Below, in pieces: positions 26,757 through 34,254 of a stretch of DNA of 47,737 nucleotides. Numbering within the stretch: the first letter of the stretch is position 1; each line of letters starts with the position of its first letter. The notes under the pieces were generated by a model. It was not told the DNA's origin. It was given only the letters and a program-made list of their open reading frames with translations, and made no database searches. The position numbers and the translations under genes are program-made. The stretch is from Ramlibacter aurantiacus (GTDB lineage: Bacteria; Pseudomonadota; Gammaproteobacteria; Burkholderiales; Burkholderiaceae_C), in contig NZ_JAEQNA010000011.1 of assembly GCF_016722895.1 (NCBI RefSeq), forward strand, positions 1 through 47,737, written 5' to 3'.

Positions 26757-26975
26757 ATGGTCCGCGTGGAATGCATCGCGTCCGATGCGAACGGTGTTGG
26801 CGATCCAGCGGTCATCTGGTTCGGCGCCAGGCGTGTGGAAGTGCGCGCTGTCACCGACCGCTGGTTTGGCAGTGACCGGCGCTGGTGGAAAGTGGAGACG
26901 GCCGAAGGGGTTTACATCTTGCGGCTGGACGAGCTCAGCAGCGAGTGGGAGCTTGCCGCTGTCGTCGGAAAGTAG
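26757..26975 (+). CDS. DUF6504-like small protein
   Basis: 72 aa starting MVRVECIASDANGVGDPAVI. The C-terminal part (RRVEVRAVTDRWFGSDRRWW, then KVETAEGVYILRLDELSSEW) matches the small beta-barrel-like domain that often follows ImuB/DnaE2 mutagenesis genes in other bacteria (DUF6504). No ImuA, ImuB or DnaE2 gene is near. The ATG at 26757 was chosen because residues upstream in the same frame do not look like the family. The 133 bp to the next gene hold nothing evident. Confidence 0.65.
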   Translation: MVRVECIASDANGVGDPAVIWFGARRVEVRAVTDRWFGSDRRWWKVETAEGVYILRLDELSSEWELAAVVGK

Positions 26976-27108
26976 CGGGATAGCCGCTTCCCGCCAGAAG
27001 CAGACCCTTTCGATCTGGCCTCGTGCTGGAGAGAAGGCGGGACTCGACCAGGATGGAGACGCTCTACGCCGGGTCGAAGCACCCGCACGCGGGGTACATT
27101 GCGATCCA

Positions 27109-27777
27109 ATGTCCAATCTTCGCGCGCTCTCCTTGCTTGAAACTCGCGTTCTCGGTGTGCTGTCCGAGAAGCAACGTACGGTGCCCGACAGCTATCCGCT
27201 GACGCTCAACTCCGTGGTCTCCGGATGCAACCAGAAGACGAGCCGCAACCCGATCCTCGAGATCTCCGATGCCGAGGCTCAGGCCACCCTGGACAGCCTC
27301 AAGGCCCTGAGCCTCGTGACCGAGTCGAGCGGCGGACGCGTCTATCGCTACGGGCACAACCTCGACGGTGTGCTGAAGATTCCCTCCCAGTCGATCATCC
27401 TGCTCACCGTCCTGATGCTTCGAGGACCCCAAACGCCAGGCGAGCTTCGGATCGCGTCGGAGCGCATGCACAATTTCGCCGACATCTCGTCCGTGGAAGC
27501 CTTCCTGGAGGAGTTGGCCGAGCGCCCGGCCGGCGCGCTTGTCCGCAAGCTTCCGCGGCTTGCGGGCGCACGGGAAAGCCGATGGACACACCTGCTGGGC
27601 GGTGATCCCGCAGGCGACGAAACCGGAGGCCGCGTGGGTGCCGGCACGGACGACCTGTCGCTGGGGGAGGTCGCGGCCCTGAAGGCCCATGTGGCGCGAC
27701 TCGAGGCCGAGCTTGCCGGCGTGAAGGCGCTACTGGGCCGTGTTTGCTCCGAGCTGGGGATCGATGGATCTTCCTGA
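27109..27777 (+). CDS. YceH/DUF480 family protein
   Basis: 222 aa, normal for YceH. Two winged-helix domains are recognisable: the first starts LSLLETRVLGVLSEKQRTVP, followed by DSYPLTLNSVVSGCNQKTSR; the second contains LLTVLMLRGPQTPGELRIAS and RMHNFADISSVEAFLEELAE. A C-terminal coiled coil follows (VAALKAHVARLEAELAGVKA). The family is widespread in Proteobacteria and its role is not settled. Start chosen at MSNLRALSLLE. Confidence 0.93.
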   Translation: MSNLRALSLLETRVLGVLSEKQRTVPDSYPLTLNSVVSGCNQKTSRNPILEISDAEAQATLDSLKALSLVTESSGGRVYRYGHNLDGVLKIPSQSIILLTVLMLRGPQTPGELRIASERMHNFADISSVEAFLEELAERPAGALVRKLPRLAGARESRWTHLLGGDPAGDETGGRVGAGTDDLSLGEVAALKAHVARLEAELAGVKALLGRVCSELGIDGSS

Positions 27778-27811
27778 TGCCCCGACCGGGCTTGCACAAC
27801 AATCGTGATCC

Positions 27812-28180
27812 ATGAAGCCTCGCCAGTCCGTCGGCGGCCTCGTCTATTCCACCGACTCAGGCCGTATGTGTCCCGGTTGCCGCAGGGCCGTCGCGCTGTG
27901 CGCCTGCGCAACGACCTCGCGCACGTCCTCCTCGGCGTCCGACGGAATCGTCCGCATTTCTCGGGAGATCAAGGGACGCGGTGGGAAGGCAGTGACAGTC
28001 ATCCGAGGCCTCGCTCTGGATTCGGGCTCCCTCGAAAAGATGGCCAGGCAGCTCAAGGCCGCGTGCGGCTCCGGGGGCACCGTGAAGGACGGCGTCGTTG
28101 AAGTGCAGGGGGACCATGGCGACAAACTCGTGGCCCTGCTCTCGGCCCAAGGCTTCAAGGTGAAGCGGGCTGGCGGGTAG
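27812..28180 (+). CDS. SUI1/eIF1-like translation factor (YciH type)
   Basis: 122 aa. An N-terminal zinc-knuckle-like segment (MCPGCRRAVALCAC) is followed by the SUI1 domain (about 45-122): VRISREIKGRGGKAVTVIRG, GTVKDGVVEVQGDHGDKL and a C-terminal KLVALLSAQGFKVKRAGG. Bacterial YciH is the homologue of eukaryotic eIF1 and can influence start-codon fidelity, especially under stress. It stands 34 bp after the YceH gene on the same strand. Confidence 0.92.
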   Translation: MKPRQSVGGLVYSTDSGRMCPGCRRAVALCACATTSRTSSSASDGIVRISREIKGRGGKAVTVIRGLALDSGSLEKMARQLKAACGSGGTVKDGVVEVQGDHGDKLVALLSAQGFKVKRAGG

Positions 28181-28205
28181 TTCGCCGATGCCGCCGGAGC
28201 CGGGT

Positions 28206-28595
28206 TCAACTCGTCGGCAAGGCCTGGATCAGCGCCATGATGTTGCCTTCAGGGTCCTTGAACCAGGCTGCCTTGGCTCCGCCGGCGGTGATCGCTCCCT
28301 GCGGGCTGCGTTCACCGGGCATGTCGTCATAGGTCTCGAACCGGACACCGCGCGACTTGAGCCATTGCATTTGCGCGTCCACGTCCTGCACGGACCAGAA
28401 GGCCTGGCTGGCCTGCGACGTGCCGGCATTCGGCGTGGGGTAGAGGAAGGCGGCCGTGCCGCCGCCGAACTCGTACACGACACCGCCGTTCGTCTCTTCC
28501 CTGGGCCGCAGCCCCAGCTGGTCTTCGTAGAACCGGCGCGCGCGTGCGATGTCCTTGGCCGGAATGTACGCATACATCGGCGAGGCCTGCAGCAT
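28206..28595 (-). CDS. VOC family protein (glyoxalase/bleomycin-resistance-like)
   Basis: 129 aa starting MLQASPMYAYIPAKDIARAR. One VOC domain shows RRFYEDQLGLRPREETNGGV, an ending KAAWFKDPEGNIMALIQ and typical betaalphabetabetabeta spacing. Only some metal-ligand positions are acidic or His (first ligand position is Tyr in MYAYIP), so it may not bind a metal. Its start overlaps the stop of the DUF1428 gene by one base. Function unknown. Confidence 0.85.
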   Translation of the reverse strand: MLQASPMYAYIPAKDIARARRFYEDQLGLRPREETNGGVVYEFGGGTAAFLYPTPNAGTSQASQAFWSVQDVDAQMQWLKSRGVRFETYDDMPGERSPQGAITAGGAKAAWFKDPEGNIMALIQALPTS

Positions 28596-28948
28596 CACTT
28601 CTTCTCCAGGATGACCTGGAAGCCGCCGAAGATCATGCGCTGGCCGTCGAAGGGCATCTCTTTCATCTGCTGGATCCGCGGGTCGGCCATGAACTTCTTC
28701 ATGCCATCGTCGCGCACGGCCTTGGACGGCCAGGTGATCCAGGAGAACACCACGGTCTCGTCGTCCTTGCGCTGGACGGCCATGGGAAAGGAAGTGACCT
28801 TGCCCTCGGGCACGTCGTCGCCCCAGCACTCGACAAGCTCCAGGGCCCCGACGTCCTTGAAGACTTCCGCGGCAGTGCTGGCATGACGGAGGTAGACCTC
28901 CTTCTGCGCGGTGGGTACGGCGATCACGAAGCCGTCGACGTAATTCAT
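28595..28948 (-). CDS. DUF1428 family protein (YbaA-like)
   Basis: 117 aa, the family size. MNYVDGFVIAVPTAQKEVYL, WGDDVPEGKVTSFPMAVQRK, DETVVFSWITWPSKAVRD and MPFDGQRMIFGGFQVIL match the whole DUF1428 domain, a dimeric alpha+beta barrel fold with no proven activity. First gene of a two-gene unit with the VOC protein. The 131 bp upstream (28949-29079) contain nothing I can identify. Confidence 0.94.
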   Translation of the reverse strand: MNYVDGFVIAVPTAQKEVYLRHASTAAEVFKDVGALELVECWGDDVPEGKVTSFPMAVQRKDDETVVFSWITWPSKAVRDDGMKKFMADPRIQQMKEMPFDGQRMIFGGFQVILEKK

Positions 28949-29079
28949 GTGCGTTCTCCTGTGTGCGGCGCGCGAATGTCACGCCATCCAGGGTACGACG
29001 ATCGAGTGGGGCGGTTCTCGACACCTGGTTGTAACGAAAGGCGCTAACCTGTGCTGCAGCTCCCGCCTGGCGACGGCGG

Positions 29080-29496
29080 CTACTGGATCGAAACGAGTTC
29101 CACCTCGAAGGTCAGCGTGGCGTTCGGCGGGACCACGCCGCCCGCGCCGCGCTCGCCGTAGGCCATCGACGGCGGACAGGTCAGGACGGCCTTGCCGCCG
29201 ACGGACATGCGCTGCAGACCCTGGGTCCAGCAGGGGATCACGCGGTTCAGCGGGAACCTGGCGGTCTGGCCGCGCTTGTGGGAACTGTCGAACTCCTTGC
29301 CGTCGGCCAGCGTGCCGCGGTAGTGCACCTCGACGGTGTCGGTCGCGGAGGGCTTCTTGCCTTTGCCGACGGTGAGGTGCTTGACCACGATGCCACCCGG
29401 CAGGGTGTCGGTGGCGGACGGGCCAGCCGCAAGGGCGGTGCCGGCGGCGAAGGCCAGCAGTGCGAGGAGCGCGTGCGAGCGATAGGGCTTGTTCAT
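29080..29496 (-). CDS. Exported FKBP-type peptidyl-prolyl isomerase
   Basis: 138 aa. A signal peptide (MNKPYRSHALLALLAFAAGT, cleavage near ALA-AG) is followed by one FKBP domain from about residue 35: GKGKKPSATDTVEVHYRGTL, ADGKEFDSSHKRGQ, VIPCWTQGLQRMSVGGKAVL, MAYGERGAGGVVPPNATLTF and ELVSI. These include the substrate-pocket residues Y, D, W and Y expected in an active isomerase. It probably assists folding in the periplasm. The 161 bp to 29657 have a GC-rich dyad at 29639-29652 but no gene. Confidence 0.95.
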   Translation of the reverse strand: MNKPYRSHALLALLAFAAGTALAAGPSATDTLPGGIVVKHLTVGKGKKPSATDTVEVHYRGTLADGKEFDSSHKRGQTARFPLNRVIPCWTQGLQRMSVGGKAVLTCPPSMAYGERGAGGVVPPNATLTFEVELVSIQ

Positions 29497-29657
29497 GGGG
29501 TGCTTTCAAGAACGGAAGACGAAGGGGTGTATTGAGGCGACGGGCCCGGGCGAAGCCGGATGATGCCGTGGTCCGCGGCGGGCTTGAACCACCATGCAGC
29601 ACTGGCTCGCTGCCTTCACGCCGGCACGCATGCACATGGCCGGCCAGCCGGCTCGAT

Positions 29658-31016
29658 TCAAAGCGGACACGCGTTGGCCAGGTCGTTCCCCTCGCGCGGC
29701 AGCAGCTTGTCGGGCGGCGGCTGGCGCTGGCCCTTGCTTTCCACCCACTGCTCCAGGGCCAGGAATGCGGAGCGGTAGCAGGGGCTGATGGGGCGCAGCT
29801 GGTCGGGAAACAGGTCGTACAGCTGGTCGACATGGTTGCCCGCCTCGACCACGTAGTAGCGGTGCCATTGGCCGCGCCCCGCCTTCTTCACCATCTGCGC
29901 ATAGTGATCGGAGTTGGTGGCGATGGGCAGCAGTGCGTCCAGCGTGCCGTGCAGCGTGATCATGGGCTTGCCGATGCGGCCGGTCAGGGAGATCTTCGCG
30001 ACGGCGTCCCTCACCTCCGGCGGCCTGCTCGCGTAGTCATAGTCGGCGTCGCAGGAGGGCACGCCGGAGGCACAGAACGGAATGCCGGCGTTCAGCGCGC
30101 CGTCGTACGCCGGGTCGATCTCCTCGCGGTAGGTGCGCTGGGTGAGGTCCCAGTACACGCCGTAGTGATGGTCCCAGAGGAACTCGGAGCCAGGCGCGAA
30201 GCCGGCCGAGAGGATGGCCTCGTGCGCGCCGCCATCGCCCGCCTTGTACGCAGGGTAGCTCCGGAGTGCCGTCGGCAGGTAGGTGAAGAGGTTCGGGCCC
30301 TCGGGCCGCCATAGCACGCCCTCCCAGTCCACCCCGCCGTCGTACAGCTCCGGGTGGTTCTCCAGTGCGTACCGGGTGAGGTAGCCGCCATTGGACAGGC
30401 CGGTCATGTAGGTGTACGCGGGCGCCTTGCCATAGCGCTGTCGCACCACGTCCTTGGCCGCCAGGGTCAGCTCGGTCACGCGGCGGTGCCACTCGGCGAT
30501 GGCATCGCCGGGCGCCGCGCCGTCGTTCTGGAAATTGGTTCCGTTGTTGCCCTTGTCCGTGGACGCGTAGGCATAGCCGCGCGCGACGAACCAGTCGGAC
30601 AGCAGGTAGTCGTTGGCATATTGCCGCCGCACGCCGGGCGCGCCGGTGATCACGAGCTTGCCGTTCCAGTGGTCCGGAAGGCGGATCACGAACTGCGCAT
30701 CGTGGAACCAGCCGAAATAGCCGTTGCTGGTGCTCGTGTCGGGGAAGTAGCCGTCGATCTGGATGCCGGGCACGGCGCCGGCGGGATTGCGGGTCTGCTG
30801 CGAGTGCAAGGCGCCCCAGTCGCTGGCGTCGGTCCGGTTCATGGCGACGAGGTAGCGGGTGCTCAGGTCGGCCAGGCAGATCGCGTCCTGCTTCTCGGCC
30901 CCGGGGACGGTGATCGCACCCATGTTCGTGCAGGTGCCGCCGGGCGGCGGAAGTTGGGCGTGAGCCGCGCCCATGCTGGAACCCAGCAGTGCGATCGCAG
31001 CCAATAGCTTTCTCAT
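29658..31016 (-). CDS. Secreted tannase/feruloyl-esterase-like alpha/beta hydrolase
   Basis: 452 aa with a signal peptide (MRKLLAAIALLGSSMGAAHA). The nucleophile elbow is TYMTGLSNGGYLTRYALENH (S208); a likely acid is the Asp in MITLHGTLDALLP and the His is in VVEAGNHVDQLYDL. Four or more cysteines (for example CTNMG, CLADL, CASGVPSC, SPCYRSA) suggest disulphides, as in tannase-family (PF07519) proteins. It probably cleaves ester bonds of phenolic esters or oligoesters outside the cell, which would feed aromatic acids to the catabolic genes nearby (inference). The start ATG follows a GAAGGGAGG ribosome site that lies in a tandem repeat (31018-31084). Confidence 0.82.
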   Translation of the reverse strand: MRKLLAAIALLGSSMGAAHAQLPPPGGTCTNMGAITVPGAEKQDAICLADLSTRYLVAMNRTDASDWGALHSQQTRNPAGAVPGIQIDGYFPDTSTSNGYFGWFHDAQFVIRLPDHWNGKLVITGAPGVRRQYANDYLLSDWFVARGYAYASTDKGNNGTNFQNDGAAPGDAIAEWHRRVTELTLAAKDVVRQRYGKAPAYTYMTGLSNGGYLTRYALENHPELYDGGVDWEGVLWRPEGPNLFTYLPTALRSYPAYKAGDGGAHEAILSAGFAPGSEFLWDHHYGVYWDLTQRTYREEIDPAYDGALNAGIPFCASGVPSCDADYDYASRPPEVRDAVAKISLTGRIGKPMITLHGTLDALLPIATNSDHYAQMVKKAGRGQWHRYYVVEAGNHVDQLYDLFPDQLRPISPCYRSAFLALEQWVESKGQRQPPPDKLLPREGNDLANACPL

Positions 31017-31017
31017 A

Positions 31018-31084
31018 GGCCTCCCTTCGTCATGGGTGCAGCCGGGACTCGGGCCTCCCTTCGTCATGGGTGCAGCCGGGACTC
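31018..31084. repeat. 34-bp tandem duplication carrying the ribosome-binding site
   Basis: The 33-base unit starting GGCCTCCCTTCGTCATGGGT occurs at 31018-31050 and again at 31052-31084, identical, with a 34-bp period. On the minus strand each unit contains GAAGGGAGG, the ribosome-binding site of the tannase-like gene, and an ATG (ATGACGAAGG). The duplication therefore gives that gene two stacked ribosome-binding sites. It looks recent because the copies do not differ. Confidence 0.9.
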
Positions 31085-31235
31085 GGCTGGTTCTGCTTGT
31101 AGACGAGCCAGGAGGCGGGCGCTTGCAGGACGAAGGCTGAAACGGGCAGGGCGCGTGGCCGCATGGCGATGAAGGATGCAAGCCCGGCCGTCGAGCCGGC
31201 CGCCTGATGGGTGCGGGCGCGCCCGCTGCGTCCTG

Positions 31236-31503
31236 GCGCAAGCCGATGGCAGATCGCCGAGTCGCGCATCGACAAGATCGACCCGCAGCCGGGTGAGGTG
31301 CTCGCCTCGAAGGTGACGAGAGCGAGTTGCGTCGGACCGAGCCGGACAGCGGGCGGGTGCTGGCGAGCCTGCAGATGCCCCGTCAGATGCCCCGGCCGAT
31401 GGGCGTGAGCGGGCTCGAATCGACGGTACCGATCTGCTGTACTGCGGCGGCGGCAGCGGCAAGGTTCGGGTGGTTCGGCGGCCGCGTGCAGACAAGTCGT
31501 GGG
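31236..31503 (+). pseudogene. Decayed YncE/SMP-like beta-propeller protein remnant
   Basis: Pieces of one protein can be read in three successive plus-strand frames: WQIAESRIDKIDPQPGEVLA (about 31247-31304), then LEGDESELRRTEPDSGRVLA plus GVSGLES (about 31303-31419), then DGTDLLYCGGGSGKVRVVRR and PRADKSW (to 31503). Repeated IDPxxGEVL-type units are typical of short beta-propeller proteins. A deletion joins pieces one and two near 31305 and a frameshift separates pieces two and three near 31419. A 12-bp duplication (CAGATGCCCCGK twice, 31371-31394) adds further damage. No intact start or full domain remains. Confidence 0.55.
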
Positions 31504-31529
31504 GGAAGGGCGGCGTCCGCCCTCGGCCG

Positions 31530-31685
31530 CTACTTCTCTTTGTCGGCCGGCCGTGCCTCCGCGGATGAGTCCACGCTCTTGCTCCGCCTGGCCTGGCTGA
31601 CCGCTTTCCGCGCGGCTTCGGCCCGCTGCTGCTGCACCGGTTGCTGTCGCTTGCTGTTGTCTTCGTTGCGCTTGCGCTTGGCCAT
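31530..31685 (-). CDS. Small lysine/arginine-rich protein (51 aa)
   Basis: A 51-aa frame runs from ATG at 31685 to TAG at 31530, with GAGGA seven bases before the ATG. It starts MAKRKRNEDNSKRQQ, has a Gln-rich centre (QPVQQQ), then AEAARKAVSQARRSKS and an acidic end (ADKEK). Highly basic, charged and probably helical or disordered, it could bind nucleic acid, but no family is recognised. It lies between the pseudogene and the small exported protein, with no cotranscribed neighbour. Confidence 0.5.
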   Translation of the reverse strand: MAKRKRNEDNSKRQQPVQQQRAEAARKAVSQARRSKSVDSSAEARPADKEK

Positions 31686-31871
31686 GATGGGTCCTCGTTC
31701 AAAGAGGTCATGCTAGGCGGTGCAGCTTGGCGGGCTAGCTGGGCAATCGATTGTTTCAAGCGCTCGATGGGGCAGAGCTGGCCGACGCAGGACGGCTCGA
31801 CATCAGGGTTGCCCCGGAGGCTGGCGCATCCGGGCTGGCCTATGGTGCAGTTCCCTTTTCAGGAGAACCCC

Positions 31872-32108
31872 ATGCGCACCCTGCTCGTTGCACTCAGCCT
31901 TGCTTTCACGGGCGCTGCCTTCGCCCATAACTGCCCGAACGAGATGAAGGCGATCGATGCCAAGCTGGGCACCAAGCCGCAGTTGTCCAAAGAAAATGCC
32001 GACAAGGTCGCCAAGCTGCGCGCGGAGGGCGAAGCGCACCACAAGGCCGGCAAGCACACGGAGTCGATGGCGGCATTGGGCGAGGCCAAGAAGCTGCTGG
32101 GCATCTGA
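31872..32108 (+). CDS. Small exported protein, helical hairpin-like
   Basis: 78 aa. A signal peptide (MRTLLVALSLAFTGAAFA) is followed by HNCPNEMKAIDAKLGTKPQL and a helix rich in Lys, Ala and Glu (ENADKVAKLRAEGEAHHKAG, KHTESMAALGEAKKLLGI). The mature chain is about 60 residues with one cysteine. AGGAG precedes the ATG. Similar short periplasmic proteins are common in Burkholderiales; the function is unknown. Confidence 0.8.
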   Translation: MRTLLVALSLAFTGAAFAHNCPNEMKAIDAKLGTKPQLSKENADKVAKLRAEGEAHHKAGKHTESMAALGEAKKLLGI

Positions 32109-32173
32109 AGCCGACAGGTCTCGCGGCCACGGCCATGCCGTGGCGCGCGGATTGCCCTGCAGCCATGGGGCTC

Positions 32174-33310
32174 TCAACTCCCCTGGCGCACCAGTTTCCA
32201 CTCGCCGTTCTCGACCCGCACCAGCACGCGGGCCCGCCGATCGACGCCGAAGTGGTCGGTGGGGCTCATGTTGTAGACCGCGTGCGTCCCCTTCACGTCC
32301 TTGCTGTTCTCGATCGCGTCGCGCAACGCCTGGCGGAAGGCGGGCGTACCGGGCTTGGCCACCTTCAGGGCCGCCGGCACCGCAGCCTGGATGATGGTGG
32401 CGGCGTCCCAGGCATAGGCCGCGAAGGCGTTGCGGCTGCCGGCACCGTACGCACCTTCGTACTTCTTGAGGAACTCGACCCCCGACGCCTTCAGCGGATG
32501 GCCGTCGGGCAACTGCTCGGCCACCACGACCGGGCCGGTGGGGGCGATGGCCCCTTCGGAGCGCTTGCCGCCCACGCGGATGAAGTCGGCGTTCACCACG
32601 CCGTGCGTGTGATAGATCGGCTTCTTGTAGCCGCGATCGATCGCGGCGATTTGCGGTAGCGCGGCGGGCGTTCCCGAACCGCCGACGAACACCGCGTCGG
32701 GGTTGGGCGCCAGCACTTTGAGCATTTGCGCCGTGACGGACGTGTCGCCACGCGAATACCGCTCGTTGCTGCCGACCTGGATGCCGTGCTTGCCAGTCAG
32801 CTCCTGCAGGCCCTTGTAGTTCAGGTCGCCCCACGAGTCGGAGAACCCGATATAGCCCACGCTCTTGATCTTGTTCGCGTGCATGTGTTCGACCACCGCG
32901 TCGAGCATCAGCGGGATGGGTTGCGGCACCGCGAAGAGATAGGACTGGCGGGCCGGATCGATCGGGATCGGGCACAGCGCGAGGAAGGGCACGCGCGAAT
33001 CGTTGGCCACCGCGCCCTGGGACAACGCGACAGGCACGGTGCTCGAGCCGATGATCACGTCCACGCGTTCGTCGCTGACCAGCCGCAGCGCGGTCTTGGC
33101 ACCGGTGGTCGGATCACTCGCGTCGTCGAGCACGACATAGCGCACCGGCTCGCCGGCGATCGTCTTCGGCAGGATGGCCACCGCGTTCTGCACATGCAGC
33201 CCCAGGGACGCGCCCGGGCCGGTGGTGCTGGCCGACACCCCGACGACGATCTCGGCCTGGAGGGTTGCCGACACACCTGCGAGCAGCAGGCACATAACCG
33301 TCTTTTTCAT
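32174..33310 (-). CDS. ABC transporter substrate-binding protein, branched-chain amino acid type (LivK-like)
   Basis: 378 aa starting MKKTVMCLLLAGVSATLQAE, a signal peptide with cleavage near residue 18-19. The mature protein is a Peripla_BP_6 domain: VVGVSASTTGPGASLGLHVQ, RVDVIIGSSTVPVALSQGAV, IKSVGYIGFSDSWGDLNYKG, NPDAVFVGGSGTPAALPQIA and YAWDAATIIQAA. In aromatic-degrading bacteria this group often binds aromatic acids. No permease or ATPase gene is beside it. About 92 bp upstream lies a copy of the 26-bp element that also precedes the Rieske operon, suggesting shared control. Confidence 0.92.
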   Translation of the reverse strand: MKKTVMCLLLAGVSATLQAEIVVGVSASTTGPGASLGLHVQNAVAILPKTIAGEPVRYVVLDDASDPTTGAKTALRLVSDERVDVIIGSSTVPVALSQGAVANDSRVPFLALCPIPIDPARQSYLFAVPQPIPLMLDAVVEHMHANKIKSVGYIGFSDSWGDLNYKGLQELTGKHGIQVGSNERYSRGDTSVTAQMLKVLAPNPDAVFVGGSGTPAALPQIAAIDRGYKKPIYHTHGVVNADFIRVGGKRSEGAIAPTGPVVVAEQLPDGHPLKASGVEFLKKYEGAYGAGSRNAFAAYAWDAATIIQAAVPAALKVAKPGTPAFRQALRDAIENSKDVKGTHAVYNMSPTDHFGVDRRARVLVRVENGEWKLVRQGS

Positions 33311-33396
33311 CCGAATTCCTTTCGAGGGAGGCCACGAGACGAGCACCGCCGCGGGCGGCACCACCGGCAGACAGGGCGGCCCAGCGGCCGTGTCTG

Positions 33397-33422
33397 CGTA
33401 ACATACTACCGTGGAATACTAG
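33397..33422. promoter_or_regulatory. Shared regulatory element, copy 1
   Basis: On the minus strand this reads TAGTATTCCACGGTAGTATG followed by TTACGC. It contains two direct TAGTAT units 13 bp apart and lies about 90 bp upstream of the substrate-binding protein gene and 29 bp past the stop of the SDR gene. It differs at only two of 26 positions from the copy at 38640-38665. The nearby GntR regulator is the likely binder (inference). Confidence 0.7.
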
Positions 33423-33451
33423 CCGCGCCCATCGACTCGAACACCCGGTCT

Positions 33452-34168
33452 TCAGATCCCCGTCGATTCGCCGCCGTCCAGGACGTAGCCGGTGCCGGTG
33501 ACGAAGGCGCTGGCGTCGCCGCAAAGGGCGGCCACGTAGCGGCCGAAGTGTTCCGGCTGGCCCATCGGCCTGTCCTTCTTCACGCCCAGCTCGCGTGCGC
33601 GGTCGGTGTCATGGGGTCCCGCGAAGAGGGCGTTGATCGTCACGCCCTGTGCGTACAGGTCCGGCGCCGCGCTCTTGGCCCAGTTCCACAGGGCGCTGCG
33701 GGCGGCGCCCGACAGGCACAGGAAGGGCTTGGGCGCCTTCACGCTGGTGGAGGAGACGATGACGATGCGGCCCCACCGGCGCTGCGCCATGGGCGCCGCC
33801 GCGGCGCGCACCAGTCGCAACGCGGGATAGAACACGGTGTCGAAGGCGGCTGCGAAGTCGGCGTCGCTCGCTTGCAGCGGCTGCACCGTGCGCGGTCCGG
33901 GCGTGTTGACGATGGCCACGTCCAGCCGCCCGAAGTGTTCCAGTGCCGCTGCCACGGCGCGCTGCGGCAGCGTGGGGTCGTGCAGGTCGCCCGGCACGGC
34001 GATGCAGCGCCCGCTGTACGCAGCCTGCAGGGCACTCAATTCTTCGCTGGCGCGCGCCACCACCACCAGCCGCGCACCTTCGTCGGCCAGTGCCTGCGCG
34101 GTGGCGCGGCCGAGTCCACGCGAAGCCCCGGTGACCAGCGCCACCTTGTCCTGCAGTCCGAGATCCAT
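33452..34168 (-). CDS. Atypical short-chain dehydrogenase/reductase without the YxxxK pair
   Basis: 238 aa from ATG at 34168. The NAD(P) fingerprint KVALVTGASRGLGRATAQAL and the C-terminal FVTGTGYVLDGGESTGI are standard SDR. The catalytic Ser is in VIVSSTSVKAPKP, but where YxxxK is expected the sequence is FLCLSGAARSALWNWAK: Leu replaces the Tyr and the Lys is shifted or replaced by Arg. A subgroup of SDRs shows this LSxxxR pattern. It may have a different mechanism or a non-redox role. It is divergent from the GntR regulator and ahead of the binding-protein gene on the same strand. Confidence 0.85.
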   Translation of the reverse strand: MDLGLQDKVALVTGASRGLGRATAQALADEGARLVVVARASEELSALQAAYSGRCIAVPGDLHDPTLPQRAVAAALEHFGRLDVAIVNTPGPRTVQPLQASDADFAAAFDTVFYPALRLVRAAAAPMAQRRWGRIVIVSSTSVKAPKPFLCLSGAARSALWNWAKSAAPDLYAQGVTINALFAGPHDTDRARELGVKKDRPMGQPEHFGRYVAALCGDASAFVTGTGYVLDGGESTGI

Positions 34169-34194
34169 CACCGCCTTTCGCACCGGGCCGCGCC

Positions 34195-34212
34195 GGTAGA
34201 ATGTTCCATACC
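34195..34212. promoter_or_regulatory. Candidate GntR operator, GGTA-N10-TACC
   Basis: GGTAGAATGTTCCATACC is an imperfect dyad between the divergent atypical SDR and GntR genes. Its left part, CGGTAGAATG, resembles CGGTAGTATG of the two 26-bp elements at 33.4 and 38.6 kb. It would be a natural autoregulatory site and argues for the GntR start at 34255 rather than an in-frame ATG at 34201 inside the dyad. Confidence 0.45.
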
Positions 34213-34254
34213 ACGGGCGAGCCGCGCGTCCACCGTCACCAGACTTCTTCCTCG

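Noticed and set aside
27109..28180. YceH and SUI1 genes as part of a stress or defence island with the CPBP-like protein
   Set aside because: They are widespread housekeeping-type genes on different strands, and no toxin, nuclease or ATPase expected of a defence system is present.
29639..29652. GCCGGCCAGCCGGC dyad just past the tannase-like gene, possible terminator
   Set aside because: No T-run follows in the direction of transcription and such GC dyads are frequent in this genome.
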